DNA of 64,000 nucleotides from Hymenobacter volaticus (GTDB lineage Bacteria; Bacteroidota; Bacteroidia; Cytophagales; Hymenobacteraceae): NCBI RefSeq assembly GCF_022921055.1, contig NZ_CP095066.1, positions 62,001 to 126,000 of the forward strand, read 5' to 3'. Shown piece by piece: positions 7,279 to 16,553 of this stretch (position 1 is its first letter; each line of letters starts with the position of its first letter). The notes under the pieces were generated by a model. It saw only the letters and a program-made list of their open reading frames with translations, ran no database searches and was not told where the DNA came from. The position numbers and the translations under genes were made by a program.

Positions 7279-8566
7279 GATTTCAACAGCAGGTTATAGT
7301 TGGCTTTGAGATGAATCTTGACCAGCTTAATTTTCTTACCGGCCAAGGCTTTGCCCGTTTGTAGCGCAATGCCAGCAGCTTGGGCGCCTAGGCTAGGCGA
7401 CATAGTGAGCAGGTCGGCGCTGCTCGTGCCACTGGCCAGGCCTTGCTTGGCGGCGTCACGGTTAAGGGAGCCGGGAATATTGAGACCTTCTCCCCCGTCC
7501 ATATCGTAGGCTTTCAAGCTTAGCGGAAGCACGCTGTTCTGATACTGCACCGACGTCGCTTCAATGGTGAGGCGGTTACCAGAAATCTGGCAGGTGCCAT
7601 ACAGGAAGCTGTTGCGCGGGATAAGGCGTCCCTCCAGCTGCACATCGGAAAGCAGACGCATTTTCACGGTTGAACCCTGGGTCACGACGACATCCTCATG
7701 AATGACGGCCGGTACGGCATTCAGTTGGCCCGTTGTGGATTCCCCTAAACCGTGGAAAGCGTTGCCCGAATTCACCACGACAACCGGTGTACCCATCGTG
7801 GCCTGGCTGCCGAGGCGGGTAACCACCGTCGGTTGTACTTCCGTCACCACGCTCATGCCTTTCGGCTTAGCAGTGGCCGTACTCTTCGCCGCTGGCGCGG
7901 GGGCTGCTGCTGGAGTAGTCGTTGCAGGAGAGTTGAGGGCGAGCAAGCGCTTCTCGTACTGCTGCCGCAGAACATCCAGTTCTTTGATGGTTTGCTCGAG
8001 CTCCACATCCTTCGCCGAGCGGGCCGGCTCGTAAGCCCGCTCCTGGTCATCATCCCGGCGGCTGCTGGCATAGCTCCTACCTGAATAGGGGGAAGGCTCC
8101 GGCTCCTGTTGCTGCTGTTGCAGGCGCTGCATCCGGCTTTGCACGGCGGTGACGTTCGGATCTTGGTTGGGGTCGAAACGTTGGGAGGGTTGCTCGGGCT
8201 GCACGGCATAATTGAGACCAGTAGCTGTCGTGCCCGCTGCATTGGTTCCAGCGGAAGCGGGACCCGTTACCTCGCCAACTTCTCCGACCGGCGTAAAGGC
8301 GAGGCGGTTGTCGCGTTGCGTGCTGTCGTGGGGGCTTTGTAGGCGTCCAGCTTGTTTTCAAACAACGCGCTTTTGCTGGCCGCAGGCAGCGAGGTATTGA
8401 TGCCCGCGGTGCCGGGGCTAGAGGCAGCTGTCGCTTCGGCCACGCCTTTGCCACCGCCGCCCAGATAGAAGAGCAACGTGCAACAGATAAAGGTGGGAAC
8501 CGGGATGAAGAGCAGCAACCGGCGCTTCATGGTGAGTTCTTGGGTTGGTTTAGAAGGAGTAGCCAT
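7275..8566 (-). CDS. traM: Conjugative transposon protein TraM (one suspected indel)
   Basis: VirB10-like transfer protein. The N-terminal fragment (MATPSKPTQELTMKRRLLLF, one membrane span at about residues 15-37) and the C-terminal fragment are in different frames. Restoring one base in the G run 8330-8334 (plus strand) joins them through HDSTQRDNRLAFTPVGEVGE into about 430 residues. The middle is a Q-rich and coiled region. The C-terminal third contains VKMRLLSDVQLEGRLIPRNS and NRLTIEATSVQ, the TraM/VirB10 beta-barrel part. The first ATG may be at 8566 or at 8530 (MKRRLLLF). It lies between traK and traN with overlapping ends. I see no separate traL. Confidence 0.88.
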
Positions 8567-8578
8567 GGCAGGGGAAGC

Positions 8579-9196
8579 TTAGCGGCGCTCGGTGCGCAGG
8601 TCATTATTTTGGATGACCCGCCACTTCTCCATCAGAAAGCCGTGCGGGTTATTGCTCGAGCGCGAGACGTCCCGCAGGTAGCACTCGGAAACCAGTTGGC
8701 GGCTCGTGCTGGTCGAAGCCCGGATCACCTGTTGATGCGCGTAGCAACGAGCGTAGTAGGGGTAGGTGGCCGCGTTGATGCTGACGCTGTCGACCTTAAT
8801 ATCCTGGCTGATGTTGGCTTGAATCAGGTTGTTGTAGTAGCCGTTCTCTTTGAGGCTCTCGTAGGCTCGCTGGGCGCTTTCGTCGGCCAAAAACAGTGCC
8901 TGGCTCACGTTGTACTCAATGGCCTTGGCGTCGGGATCGAGAGTGAAGAAGTACTCGTGAAAGCGCTTGACGTGGTTTTTGGCTTCGACAGGCCGGTTTT
9001 CCTTCACGTTGTGCGAGACAGCCGCCAGCAGGTTTCCCTGGTCGAGTACGTAGATGCGCCCTTGGGCCGCCGCTGCCGTCTGGCGGGCCGCGTAGATGGC
9101 GTAGGCGGCCACCGAGAAGCAGAGCAGCATGAAGAGCAGGGCCAGCGTTTTCGTCTGCTGATAGGCCGAGTCAATATTTTTAAGGGATCGGAACAT
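8579..9196 (-). CDS. traK: Conjugative transposon protein TraK
   Basis: A 205-residue inner-membrane protein of the VirB8-like TraK family. The short cytoplasmic N-terminus MFRSLKNIDSAYQQTKTLAL leads into a single transmembrane helix (about residues 18-38), then a periplasmic domain with ENRPVEAKNHVKRFHEYFF and NGYYNNLIQANISQDIKVDS. Both are hallmarks of Bacteroidetes TraK. It starts 13 bp after the restored traJ stop and ends 13 bp before traM, so it is fully embedded in the operon. Confidence 0.93.
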   Translation of the reverse strand: MFRSLKNIDSAYQQTKTLALLFMLLCFSVAAYAIYAARQTAAAAQGRIYVLDQGNLLAAVSHNVKENRPVEAKNHVKRFHEYFFTLDPDAKAIEYNVSQALFLADESAQRAYESLKENGYYNNLIQANISQDIKVDSVSINAATYPYYARCYAHQQVIRASTSTSRQLVSECYLRDVSRSSNNPHGFLMEKWRVIQNNDLRTERR

Positions 9197-9208
9197 GGTT
9201 GTGGTCGA

Positions 9209-10307
9209 TTAAGCCGCCGTGTTGGTGTTTTTGTAGCCCTGATTGCCTACTGTACCGGGCACGGTGTTGTGCCGCACATCAGCCATCATGGCACCGGCCA
9301 CGTTCGCACTCCGGGCGGCTAGCTGACCCGCGGCCCCCCGGCCACACTCGCCGCCGTGTTGGCGGCCCCACTCGCCTTATTGGTGGCGAAGCGCAAGACA
9401 TTACTCATCCCGGAAGCCGCAACGATCCAGCCCGCAACCGAGGGCACCGTGAAGTAGCCGCAGATGGCAATTACTAGGAAGATCATGTAGCCCATATCGG
9501 CTACCTCCATATTCCCACCGGCTTGAATCTGCGTGATGTCGAGGTTGAGCATCATCACCTGAATCTTAGCCGTAATAGCCCCGAAGATGTTGGCTACCGG
9601 CAGCCATAAAAAAGTGTTGATATAGCGCGAAATCCAGTTCGTCAGGGTGCCTTCGAAGCCTGGCCAGATCGCGAAGCCGAAGCTAATGGGGCCGATGATA
9701 GAGAGAATAATCAGGAAGAAGGTGCGGATGGTGTTGATGACCAGCGCGGCTGAGTCATGAAAGAGTTCCAGGACATTGCGCATCCATTCTCGAAAATCCT
9801 TTTGTACGGTGTAGGCCATGCGGTTGAAATAGAGCGCGGCCTTTCCCCCAAAGTCGAGCGCATCTTTGGCGCCCAACTCTTTCTCGAACGCATCGTCGTT
9901 CTCATAGGCCGCATTCTCTGGACGGGCCGCTAACAGGGCTGCCTTACGGTCTCTGAGTTGAATAATGGTTTGATTCTGCACCCGCACGACCGAGTTGGTC
10001 GCGCTGGCAATACCACCGAGTACGCCATTGAGGATGCCCAGCATGGAGGGAAATAACACAATCACCATCCCGATAGCGAAAGGCCGCAACAAAGGGAACA
10101 CATCAATGGGCTCGGCCGCGGCCATACTGCGCCACACCTTGCCGGCAATAAAGACCAGGGCGCCCAAGCCCCAATTGCTCGCCCGACATTAATCATGTCC
10201 GAGCACAGGGGCAGCATTTCGTTGTATAGGTTGTCGAGGAGCTGATTGAGAGACTCAACCGGAAGGGATACCTGAAGCAGGATAGAAAGCAGATGCATCG
10301 TCGTCAT
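9209..10307 (-). CDS. traJ: Conjugative transposon protein TraJ (two suspected indels)
   Basis: Polytopic VirB6-like channel protein. The read frame is broken at the C runs 10169-10172 and 9334-9339 (plus strand). Adding one base to each yields about 366 residues from MTTMHLLSILLQVSLPVESL through GALVFIAGKVWRSMAAAEPI to an end at 9209. The restored C-terminus adds GQLAARSANVAGAMMADVRH and a polar tail ending NTAA. Several transmembrane helices are visible (IGMVIVLFPSMLGILNGVLGG, TFFLIILSIIGPISFGFAIW, GYMIFLVIAICGYFTVPSVA). It overlaps the stop of the last DUF4141 gene. Confidence 0.88.
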
Positions 10308-10948
10308 TAGTTGGAGAGCCCGTAGAGCTGTTTGAGAAGTTGTGATTCGCGGACGGCCTGCCCCTGTTGCGCGGCGATAGCCTGGTTGCGCTTAGTGAAG
10401 TAGGCCACGAGCTGGTACTGGTGGACTACTTTATCGGAAATCTTATTGATGAATTTGAGCCGCTGCGCATCCGTCATCTTCGCCGCGTTGGGGGTAAGAA
10501 TGACGGTCAGCTCATCGAGCAGGCCTACGTTGTCCGCGAGCAGCACGGTGTAGCCCTTGACCATACCCTGCACCTGTGCGGGCGTCAGGTAGGGACTCTG
10601 GCGCAGCTGGCTCATATTTTGCGCGTAGAGATCAAGCGTCCGACTTTGATAGCTCCAAATATTTTTCACCCGCTGATAGTCTTTGACGACGGAATTGATC
10701 TGGAGCAAACTCGAATACCATTCCTCGTGCATCTGCGCCGTCTGGTCCGTGAGACGCTTGATAATGGCTTGCTGGTTGGTGCCCTTCTTGACGATGGTAT
10801 TACCAATTGCACGAAGCGTGGTCAGAAACCCTTGGTGGGTAGCCTGTTTGGTGGCCTGTCCTTCGGCGATAGGTACCGACACGACGAATTGAGCGCGTAC
10901 CACCTTAGGCAGGAAGGCGAGCAGCAAAACAAGGAGTAGCTTTTTCAT
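10307..10948 (-). CDS. DUF4141 (TraI-like) conjugal protein, copy 3
   Basis: A 213-residue exported protein with a signal peptide (MKKLLLVLLLAFLPKVVRAQ). Its helical body resembles CTnDOT TraI (DUF4141): YSSLLQINSVVKDYQRVKNI, LTPAQVQGMVKGYTVLLADN, KMTDAQRLKFINKISDKVVH and QYQLVAYFTKRNQAIAAQQ. TraI is a periplasmic VirB5-like component. It is the last of three tandem homologs and overlaps traJ. Family assignment is from recalled motif order, so the precise name is moderately certain. Confidence 0.8.
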   Translation of the reverse strand: MKKLLLVLLLAFLPKVVRAQFVVSVPIAEGQATKQATHQGFLTTLRAIGNTIVKKGTNQQAIIKRLTDQTAQMHEEWYSSLLQINSVVKDYQRVKNIWSYQSRTLDLYAQNMSQLRQSPYLTPAQVQGMVKGYTVLLADNVGLLDELTVILTPNAAKMTDAQRLKFINKISDKVVHQYQLVAYFTKRNQAIAAQQGQAVRESQLLKQLYGLSN

Positions 10949-10950
10949 CC

Positions 10951-11604
10951 TTAGTTGGCCAAGCCGTAGAGTTCCTTGATCAATTGCATCTCCCGTTTAG
11001 CCTTACTCTGCTGCGCTGAAAGAGCCATGTTGCGACGCGTGAAGTAGCTTACCAGATCGTACTGGTGGGTCACTTTGTCATCGAGGGCATCAATGAGTTC
11101 CATGCGCTCAGCATCCGTCATCTTGGATTTGAGCGGCGAGACAATGGCTGTTAGATCGTCTAGGTAAGAAGCCGACTCCTGAATCAGCACGGTGTAGCCG
11201 CGCACCATCCCCTGCACCTGCACTGGCGTCAGGTTGGGATCTCGCTTGAACTTGCCGATGTAATTCGAGTAAATCGTGATAATGGCGGTCTGTCGCTCGA
11301 AAATGTGCTGCACCCGCCGGTACGTCTTGATGGTATTGCTCACCTGCATCAGCCCGTCGTACCAGTTCTTGGCCAGCAGCATGTTCTTTTCGGTGAAGCC
11401 CTTCGTTAGCACCTGCTCGACGACCCCGTTATTGACCAGCTTATTGGCCGTGGTATTGAGCGCCTTCAACGTGGCCTGCAAACCGGTTTGAATGAAGTTG
11501 GTTCCCTCCAAGACCGGGGCGGAAACCACTGCTTGTGCTTGCGCGGCAGGTTTACCCAAAAGGCAAAGCGCGGCCACACACAGGAAAATCTGTGTCTTTT
11601 TCAT
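10951..11604 (-). CDS. DUF4141 (TraI-like) conjugal protein, copy 2
   Basis: A 217-residue homolog of its downstream neighbour. It has a signal peptide (MKKTQIFLCVAALCLLGKPA, cleavage near AQA), then KNWYDGLMQVSNTIKTYRRV, LTPVQVQGMVRGYTVLIQES, KMTDAERMELIDALDDKVTH and QYDLVSYFTRRNMALSAQQ. The shared ends (KELYGLAN versus KQLYGLSN) show a tandem duplication. The gap to copy 3 is only 2 bp. Probably a periplasmic or pilus-tip VirB5-like subunit. Confidence 0.8.
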   Translation of the reverse strand: MKKTQIFLCVAALCLLGKPAAQAQAVVSAPVLEGTNFIQTGLQATLKALNTTANKLVNNGVVEQVLTKGFTEKNMLLAKNWYDGLMQVSNTIKTYRRVQHIFERQTAIITIYSNYIGKFKRDPNLTPVQVQGMVRGYTVLIQESASYLDDLTAIVSPLKSKMTDAERMELIDALDDKVTHQYDLVSYFTRRNMALSAQQSKAKREMQLIKELYGLAN

Positions 11605-11643
11605 ACCCTGGATGTCTCTAGTGAGCTTAGTTAGGAAATGCGT

Positions 11644-12225
11644 CTAATCGTGCCCCCACATATTGCGCATAAGGCGCTTGTTCGTTTCATCCTGCTGTTT
11701 GCGCGCCAGCGTATTGGCAGTCCTCTTGGTGTAGTATTTCACCAGAGCCAGATGATGGGTTTGCTTCTCAGCCAGATCCGACACGTACTTGAGTTGCTCG
11801 GCCTCGCTCATCGTGGTTTTACTCGTCGCCAAAGCGGATAGCTCCTGCACCCGGGCGGCACTTTCGTCGACTAGCTTTTTATAGCCGGATCGAATGCCTT
11901 CTGCTTGCTCGGGCGTCACGATAGCATGCTTTACCAGTTGGGGTTCATTGGCCGCAACTTCCTGCAGGATGGCCGCATGCGTTTGGTAGATAGTCGCCGT
12001 CTTGGGATTGAGCTTTACTAGGTTGGGCACCTCACTCTGATACCAGTTGTGCACCACGTTGATATAGGACGTAGTACCCGCCTTGTCGCCGGCTTGCGTG
12101 AGCAGCTGCTGAATGGAGGCCGTTACGCGGGCCTCGGTATCGGCGGCCAGCTTTTTCGAGGCGGCATCTTCCCCGCAGGACGCCAGCGCCAAGCTGGCTA
12201 GTAGTAACATAGCAGTGGTTTTCAT
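11644..12225 (-). CDS. DUF4141-like putative lipoprotein, copy 1
   Basis: A 193-residue relative of the next two genes, with a lipoprotein signal instead of a cleavable one (MKTTAMLLLASLALASCGED, lipobox LASC, Cys17). The helical body keeps the same order: VVHNWYQSEVPNLVKLNPK, VTPEQAEGIRSGYKKLVDES, TMSEAEQLKYVSDLAEKQTH and LALVKYYTKR. It is more diverged than the other two. Membrane anchoring suggests a specialised paralog of the VirB5-like subunit. Confidence 0.72.
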   Translation of the reverse strand: MKTTAMLLLASLALASCGEDAASKKLAADTEARVTASIQQLLTQAGDKAGTTSYINVVHNWYQSEVPNLVKLNPKTATIYQTHAAILQEVAANEPQLVKHAIVTPEQAEGIRSGYKKLVDESAARVQELSALATSKTTMSEAEQLKYVSDLAEKQTHHLALVKYYTKRTANTLARKQQDETNKRLMRNMWGHD

Positions 12226-12266
12226 AGGGGTGGGGGTAATGGCGATTTAAGCTGGATTCTGCTTGT

Positions 12267-12647
12267 TTAATCTCTGCGCTTCGAGGGGAGAGAAAGCACT
12301 ATAAGAGTTACAATATCCAGCATTAGGCTAGAAACTGTTGCTACCCTTTTTGGCCAAGAGATAAGCGAACTTTCCTTCTCCGGGCCCCGAAGCGATTCAA
12401 TAAACTCGTAGCCAGTAGGACTGAGCTTAACCAAATCCTCACTACCGTCCGGATTTCCCCTTATGAAACGTCCCTGCAATTTCAGCTTTGGCGTTGAGTA
12501 TATAATGGCTTCATTGTTATTCAACAGCCTACTATATATTCTCACATTAAATCTTTCTTCGTCGGTAGCGAGCCCTTGTTGCTTAGGCGAAAAACCAACT
12601 AAAACCAAAATCTGGTTTATTATTCTCTTTAGTGGATCAAACATCAT
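12267..12647 (-). CDS. Hypothetical protein in the tra operon
   Basis: A 126-residue protein of unknown family. The region with FNVRIYSRLLNNNEAIIYST and LVKLSPTGYEFIESLRG may be a small alpha/beta domain. A C-terminal hydrophobic segment follows (VSSLMLDIVTLIVLSLP, about residues 104-120). Its AT content is higher than that of the flanking tra genes, which suggests a later insertion. It lies between traG and the DUF4141 trio on the same strand, about 20 bp after traG. A role in entry exclusion or regulation is possible but unsupported. Confidence 0.65.
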   Translation of the reverse strand: MMFDPLKRIINQILVLVGFSPKQQGLATDEERFNVRIYSRLLNNNEAIIYSTPKLKLQGRFIRGNPDGSEDLVKLSPTGYEFIESLRGPEKESSLISWPKRVATVSSLMLDIVTLIVLSLPSKRRD

Positions 12648-12668
12648 GATTGCAGCCTTTAGGTTAGG

Positions 12669-15137
12669 TTAACTGGCTTGCCGTAGTTCTTCGGCGTAAA
12701 CCTGGATGGCTTCCTCCATGGTCATACCCGACTCCACCTTGGCAAAGAGGGGCATCTTCTCAGTCTGCTCGGTGGTGTAAGTCACGTACTCCTCCTTCGA
12801 CACTTCCACCCCGTACACCTTCGAGATACGCCCACCCAGGGAAATAAACACTTCGTTGTACTTAGGGCCAGGCCGGTTGTTGCGGTTGATGGAAAGCACT
12901 AGGTTTTTCTCCTTATCTGACAAACTCAGCATGCGTTGAATATCATCAAAACGACTTAGGAAGTCGTTCATGTCCAGCAGGATTTTGCAGTGCGCGTTGT
13001 TAATGATTGTATCCTTGACAATCGGATTGGTGATGATATCGTCGATCTCCTGCGTGACGACAATGGCCTCGCCGAAGAACTTACGGACGGTTTTGAACAG
13101 GTACTTGATGTACTCGGCCATGTTGGCCGTGGCCAGCGCCTTCCAAGCTTCCTCGATCAAGATCATCTTGCGCACGCCGTTGAGCTGGCGCATCTTCTGC
13201 AGGAAAGTGTCCATGATGATCAGAGTCACCACCGGAAACAGGATCGGGTGGTCCTTGATGTTATCCAGCTCAAAGACGATAAACGACTCCTGAGTCAAAT
13301 TGAGCTGCTTCTGCGAGTTGAGCAGGTAGTCGTACTCGCCGCCCCGATAGTAGGGCGAGAGCACGTAGAGGAAGTTCTGCAAATCGAAATCCTTTTCCCG
13401 CACCTTCACCGTTTCCAAGTGGTCCCGGTAAGGGCCTTGCAGGAATTCGTAGAACGTATTGAAGCTGGCTTCAATTGATAAATCTGTTTCGAGCAGCTGG
13501 TAGTACTGCGCGATAGCATTCGAGATCGACACCGATTCCGATTGCGTTACTTTCTCGTCGGCAAATTTCCAGAGCGTCAAAATCAGCGTGTGCAGGCTTT
13601 GGCGCTTTTCCACGTCGGGTTTTCCAACGACAAAAAAGGGGTTGAAGCTGATCGGCTTAGCCTCTTCGTACGTGAAATAGACGCCACCTTTGAGTTCACA
13701 CAGTCCCTTGTAGGAGTTGCCGGTATCGACCAAGAGCACGTGCGCGCCCTGCTCGTGGTACTGGCGCACCATGCCGTTGGTGAAGAAGGACTTGCCCGAG
13801 CCCGAGGGGCCGAGCACAAACTTGTTGCGGTTTTTGATGAGGCCCTTCTTCATGGGCTCATCCGACAAGTCCACGTGCACCGGCTTGCCCGAGAGGCGGT
13901 CGGAGAGCTTGATACCAAACGGGCTGCTGGAGTCGCGATAGTTGGTTTCGGTGCTCCACAAACAGGTGGCGGCATCCTCGAACGTGTAGAAGGTTTCCTC
14001 GCTGGGGAAGTCGCCGGCGTTGCCCGGAATGCCAGCCCAGAACAAGGCTCCGATATCGACCGTGTTCTGCCGGGCGGCGCAATTAAGCGACGTGAGGGCC
14101 GCGCCCACCGTTTCGCGCAGGGCCTTCTCCTCGTGGGGGTTCTCGGTCCAGGCCAGCACGTTGGCATGGGCCCGCACCGACAGCTTGTTGAAGCTGTGGG
14201 CCTCGTTCAGGTACTGGTCATAGAACTCCTTGTTGATGGCGTTCTGGCGCGAGTAGAGCGAGAGCGCATTGAGGTTGTCGCGCTTCTTCTCGAAGCTCTT
14301 GAGCGTCTTCTTGTGGTCATCGAGGAAGATATACTGGTTGTAGATATGGTTCACTGGCAGCAGCAGGGCCAGCGGCGCGGCAAAGCCCACGTAGAACGGG
14401 GAGTTGTCCTTGCTTAAAGGGCCATACTTGGTGTCCGTGTGTAAAGCGGCGGGCAGATCATCCAGGTGCCCTAGCGAGAAGCAGCAGCAGGACTTGGCGC
14501 CCACCTTCAACCCCTCCGTGAAATCGATATCTACCGTGGGGGCGTGGTCGCGAAAGTCCAAGCTCAAATACTTCTTCAGCAGGCCGCTCGTGCTTTCGGT
14601 TCCGCAAATCTCATCATCGCTCAGCTGCGTAACGGTTATCCCGGAATCCGTCAGCACCCGCACAAATTGGCCCACGGCGGTAAAGAACTCCGAGAGCGTT
14701 TCCTCGCTCATCATTTCCTTAGGCACGATCCTAGCCCGAGAGAGCAGGGTTTGCAGACTGTTCCAGTTGTCGCGACTAGAGGCGGTTTTAGTGATGAACA
14801 GATAGCAGTAGTGATGGAGGTAGGGCCGCTCGTGGAAGTATTGCTGGTAAGCGTGCGAAAGCATCGTAGAGTCCGGCTCGAAACCCGGGGCATACTTGTC
14901 TTCGACGAACGCGTCCAGCTTGTGCAGCACGGTATGATTCGGGAATAGGCGAACGCCTTTGCTGAAATGGGCCTGCATGCTGGCGTAGTCCTGCTGCGAG
15001 CGGGTGAAGATTTCGGGCAGGCCCAGGCGAAAGGCCACCGTCACGTCAGCGTTCTTGCTGATGAGGCAGTTCGACTCCACCTTGTAGATCGGCTGCTTCT
15101 CTTCGAGCGTGGCAGCAGGTTGCAGTAGTTCACTCAT
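12669..15137 (-). CDS. traG: TraG, VirB4-like conjugation ATPase
   Basis: The 822-residue cytoplasmic ATPase that powers the mating channel (CTnDOT TraG, VirB4 family). Walker A GPSGSGKS is at residues 443-450. Walker B (MILIEEAWKAL) has acidic residues near 662-663, followed by EAIVVTQEIDDI. The N-terminal 400 residues are the VirB4 family domain (YLHHYCYLFITKTASSRDNW). The length is typical. It overlaps traF by four bases at its start, so the two are translationally coupled. The frame is uninterrupted. Confidence 0.95.
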   Translation of the reverse strand: MSELLQPAATLEEKQPIYKVESNCLISKNADVTVAFRLGLPEIFTRSQQDYASMQAHFSKGVRLFPNHTVLHKLDAFVEDKYAPGFEPDSTMLSHAYQQYFHERPYLHHYCYLFITKTASSRDNWNSLQTLLSRARIVPKEMMSEETLSEFFTAVGQFVRVLTDSGITVTQLSDDEICGTESTSGLLKKYLSLDFRDHAPTVDIDFTEGLKVGAKSCCCFSLGHLDDLPAALHTDTKYGPLSKDNSPFYVGFAAPLALLLPVNHIYNQYIFLDDHKKTLKSFEKKRDNLNALSLYSRQNAINKEFYDQYLNEAHSFNKLSVRAHANVLAWTENPHEEKALRETVGAALTSLNCAARQNTVDIGALFWAGIPGNAGDFPSEETFYTFEDAATCLWSTETNYRDSSSPFGIKLSDRLSGKPVHVDLSDEPMKKGLIKNRNKFVLGPSGSGKSFFTNGMVRQYHEQGAHVLLVDTGNSYKGLCELKGGVYFTYEEAKPISFNPFFVVGKPDVEKRQSLHTLILTLWKFADEKVTQSESVSISNAIAQYYQLLETDLSIEASFNTFYEFLQGPYRDHLETVKVREKDFDLQNFLYVLSPYYRGGEYDYLLNSQKQLNLTQESFIVFELDNIKDHPILFPVVTLIIMDTFLQKMRQLNGVRKMILIEEAWKALATANMAEYIKYLFKTVRKFFGEAIVVTQEIDDIITNPIVKDTIINNAHCKILLDMNDFLSRFDDIQRMLSLSDKEKNLVLSINRNNRPGPKYNEVFISLGGRISKVYGVEVSKEEYVTYTTEQTEKMPLFAKVESGMTMEEAIQVYAEELRQAS

Positions 15138-15450
15138 CGTTGCAGGTTCTTAAACAAGCGGGGCGTGCGATTCACAATGCGTTTGGGTTGCCGGTTTTTG
15201 GCCTGAAGCTTCATGGCCCCGTGCTCGCCGTACTTGGCACTGAGCGAAAACACCCGAGTAACCCAGAAGAAGCCACCGCCAACCGCTAGGGGCAGCGTTA
15301 AGTAGGTACTCAAGCCGGCGACGTAGAGGGTGATATAGCCCAAGAACACGCCGCCAAGCCCCCGAGTAGCATGAAAATGTACCTGCTGCCGACTAGCCCT
15401 TTGAATTCGACCGGCTTATTGACGCCCTTGTTCAGGGGATAGTGGCTCAT
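15134..15450 (-). CDS. traF: TraF (DUF4133) membrane protein (one suspected indel)
   Basis: A VirB3-like inner-membrane protein of about 105 residues. The downstream frame encodes FLGYITLYVAGLSTYLTLPL onward. The N-terminal part from ATG 15450 (MSHYPLNKGVNKPVEFKGLV) is in another frame. Adding one base at the CC of 15354-15355 (plus strand) joins them as LLGGLGGVFLGYIT. Two transmembrane helices are evident and the tail is basic (KNRQPKRIVNRTPRLFKNLQ). It starts 5 bp after the traE stop. Confidence 0.88.
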
Positions 15451-15454
15451 CTTC

Positions 15455-15793
15455 TTAGAGGAAGAACGCGCGCAGGATGGTCGACACTACAACCAGGAAG
15501 ATGCAAGAGCCAAACCAGCTCATGGCCGACTTCTGCGTGTCCTGGTCGCCCGAGTTCCACTTGCTGAACACCTTGATGGCGCCTACTAGGCCGACGATGG
15601 CGGCGATGGCATAGATGAGCAGCGTAGCTGGATCAAAGTAATCCGTGATGGCAGTTGTAGCCTGTTCGATGCCCGTGGTGCCGGCGCCGAGGCCACCCTG
15701 TGCGTTAGCCGTGGCAACAGCGGCAAGTGCGAGCAGCGCGGTGATGAGGATCTTCTTGCTTTGGGATTTGAGGGGTTGGCGTTTGTTGAACAT
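15455..15793 (-). CDS. traE: TraE (DUF4134) membrane protein
   Basis: A 112-residue VirB2-like pilin candidate of the Bacteroidetes conjugation system. A signal/first hydrophobic segment (KKILITALLALAAVATANA) precedes a mature part with two membrane helices: LLIYAIAAIVGLVGAIKVFS and SWFGSCIFLVVVSTILRAFF. The linker KWNSGDQDTQKSAMSWFG is typical of DUF4134. It lies directly upstream of traF. Confidence 0.92.
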   Translation of the reverse strand: MFNKRQPLKSQSKKILITALLALAAVATANAQGGLGAGTTGIEQATTAITDYFDPATLLIYAIAAIVGLVGAIKVFSKWNSGDQDTQKSAMSWFGSCIFLVVVSTILRAFFL

Positions 15794-15858
15794 GGCGGTA
15801 AGGGGTAAGAGTAGAGAATGGTTTGGAATGGGTAATTGAAAAACGATTAGACTACAGA

Positions 15859-16449
15859 CTACATATCCTCTAGAACTGCCAGAGAGGCCCGACGCCGCGC
15901 AAGACTAGCGGTGTAGATGGCCTGCAGCAGGGCCGTATTTTCCAGGGCTTCGGGGACTTCTTTGGCATTCTCGGCAGTGACTGCCCCGCGTTCCACCTTG
16001 CTAGCGAATTCGCATAAGTCCGCTGCTGGAATCAGGGAAGAGGTTTCCTCCACTTCAGAAGCTGGGCTTCCCACTTCTTCCACTTCTGTGGCTGCTTGCT
16101 CGACTTCCCCCATGGATACTGGGTGTTCACTGTCCACCTCTTTTTCTAGAGGAGAATCTTCGCTGCCAACCTCTTCGACTTGCGGCTCACGGGCTTCAAC
16201 CCGTAATGGAGCAGGAGGGGCCACCACAATGGAAGGAACAATCAGGGAGGAAGCTCCGCGTAGAGCCAAAGTAGCACCCTGCCCTAGCGTATCAGGTCCA
16301 GCAGGCGGCGCGTTGGTTGCGCCTGTTCGGCCTTTGAGCAGCGTGCTGATTTCATGCCGGTAATAGACCGCCAGCACATAGGTGTAGTAGGCAACCAGCA
16401 GCAGAAAAACCGTGAGGCCATATTGACTCCAAGAAATAGCGTTGAACAT
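15859..16449 (-). CDS. Membrane-anchored hypothetical of the tra operon
   Basis: A 196-residue protein with one N-terminal membrane helix (SQYGLTVFLLLVAYYTYVLA, residues 8-27). A long acidic, Glu/Val/Ser-rich cytoplasmic region follows (around VEEVGSEDSPLEKEVDSEHP) and then a short helical C-terminus with ARRRASLAVLEDM. The position between the DUF3408 gene and traE corresponds to the traC/traD slot of CTnDOT-type operons, where a short membrane protein occurs. The family is not recognised with certainty. Confidence 0.65.
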   Translation of the reverse strand: MFNAISWSQYGLTVFLLLVAYYTYVLAVYYRHEISTLLKGRTGATNAPPAGPDTLGQGATLALRGASSLIVPSIVVAPPAPLRVEAREPQVEEVGSEDSPLEKEVDSEHPVSMGEVEQAATEVEEVGSPASEVEETSSLIPAADLCEFASKVERGAVTAENAKEVPEALENTALLQAIYTASLARRRASLAVLEDM

Positions 16450-16553
16450 GAGAAAACGGGGTAACTGGTAGCAATGAAAAGGTCAAAGCAGTAGCTAACA
16501 CCTGTATTTTTCGGGCAGGCGGACTTAAGGATAATAAAGGCTGTAAAGGGGCG

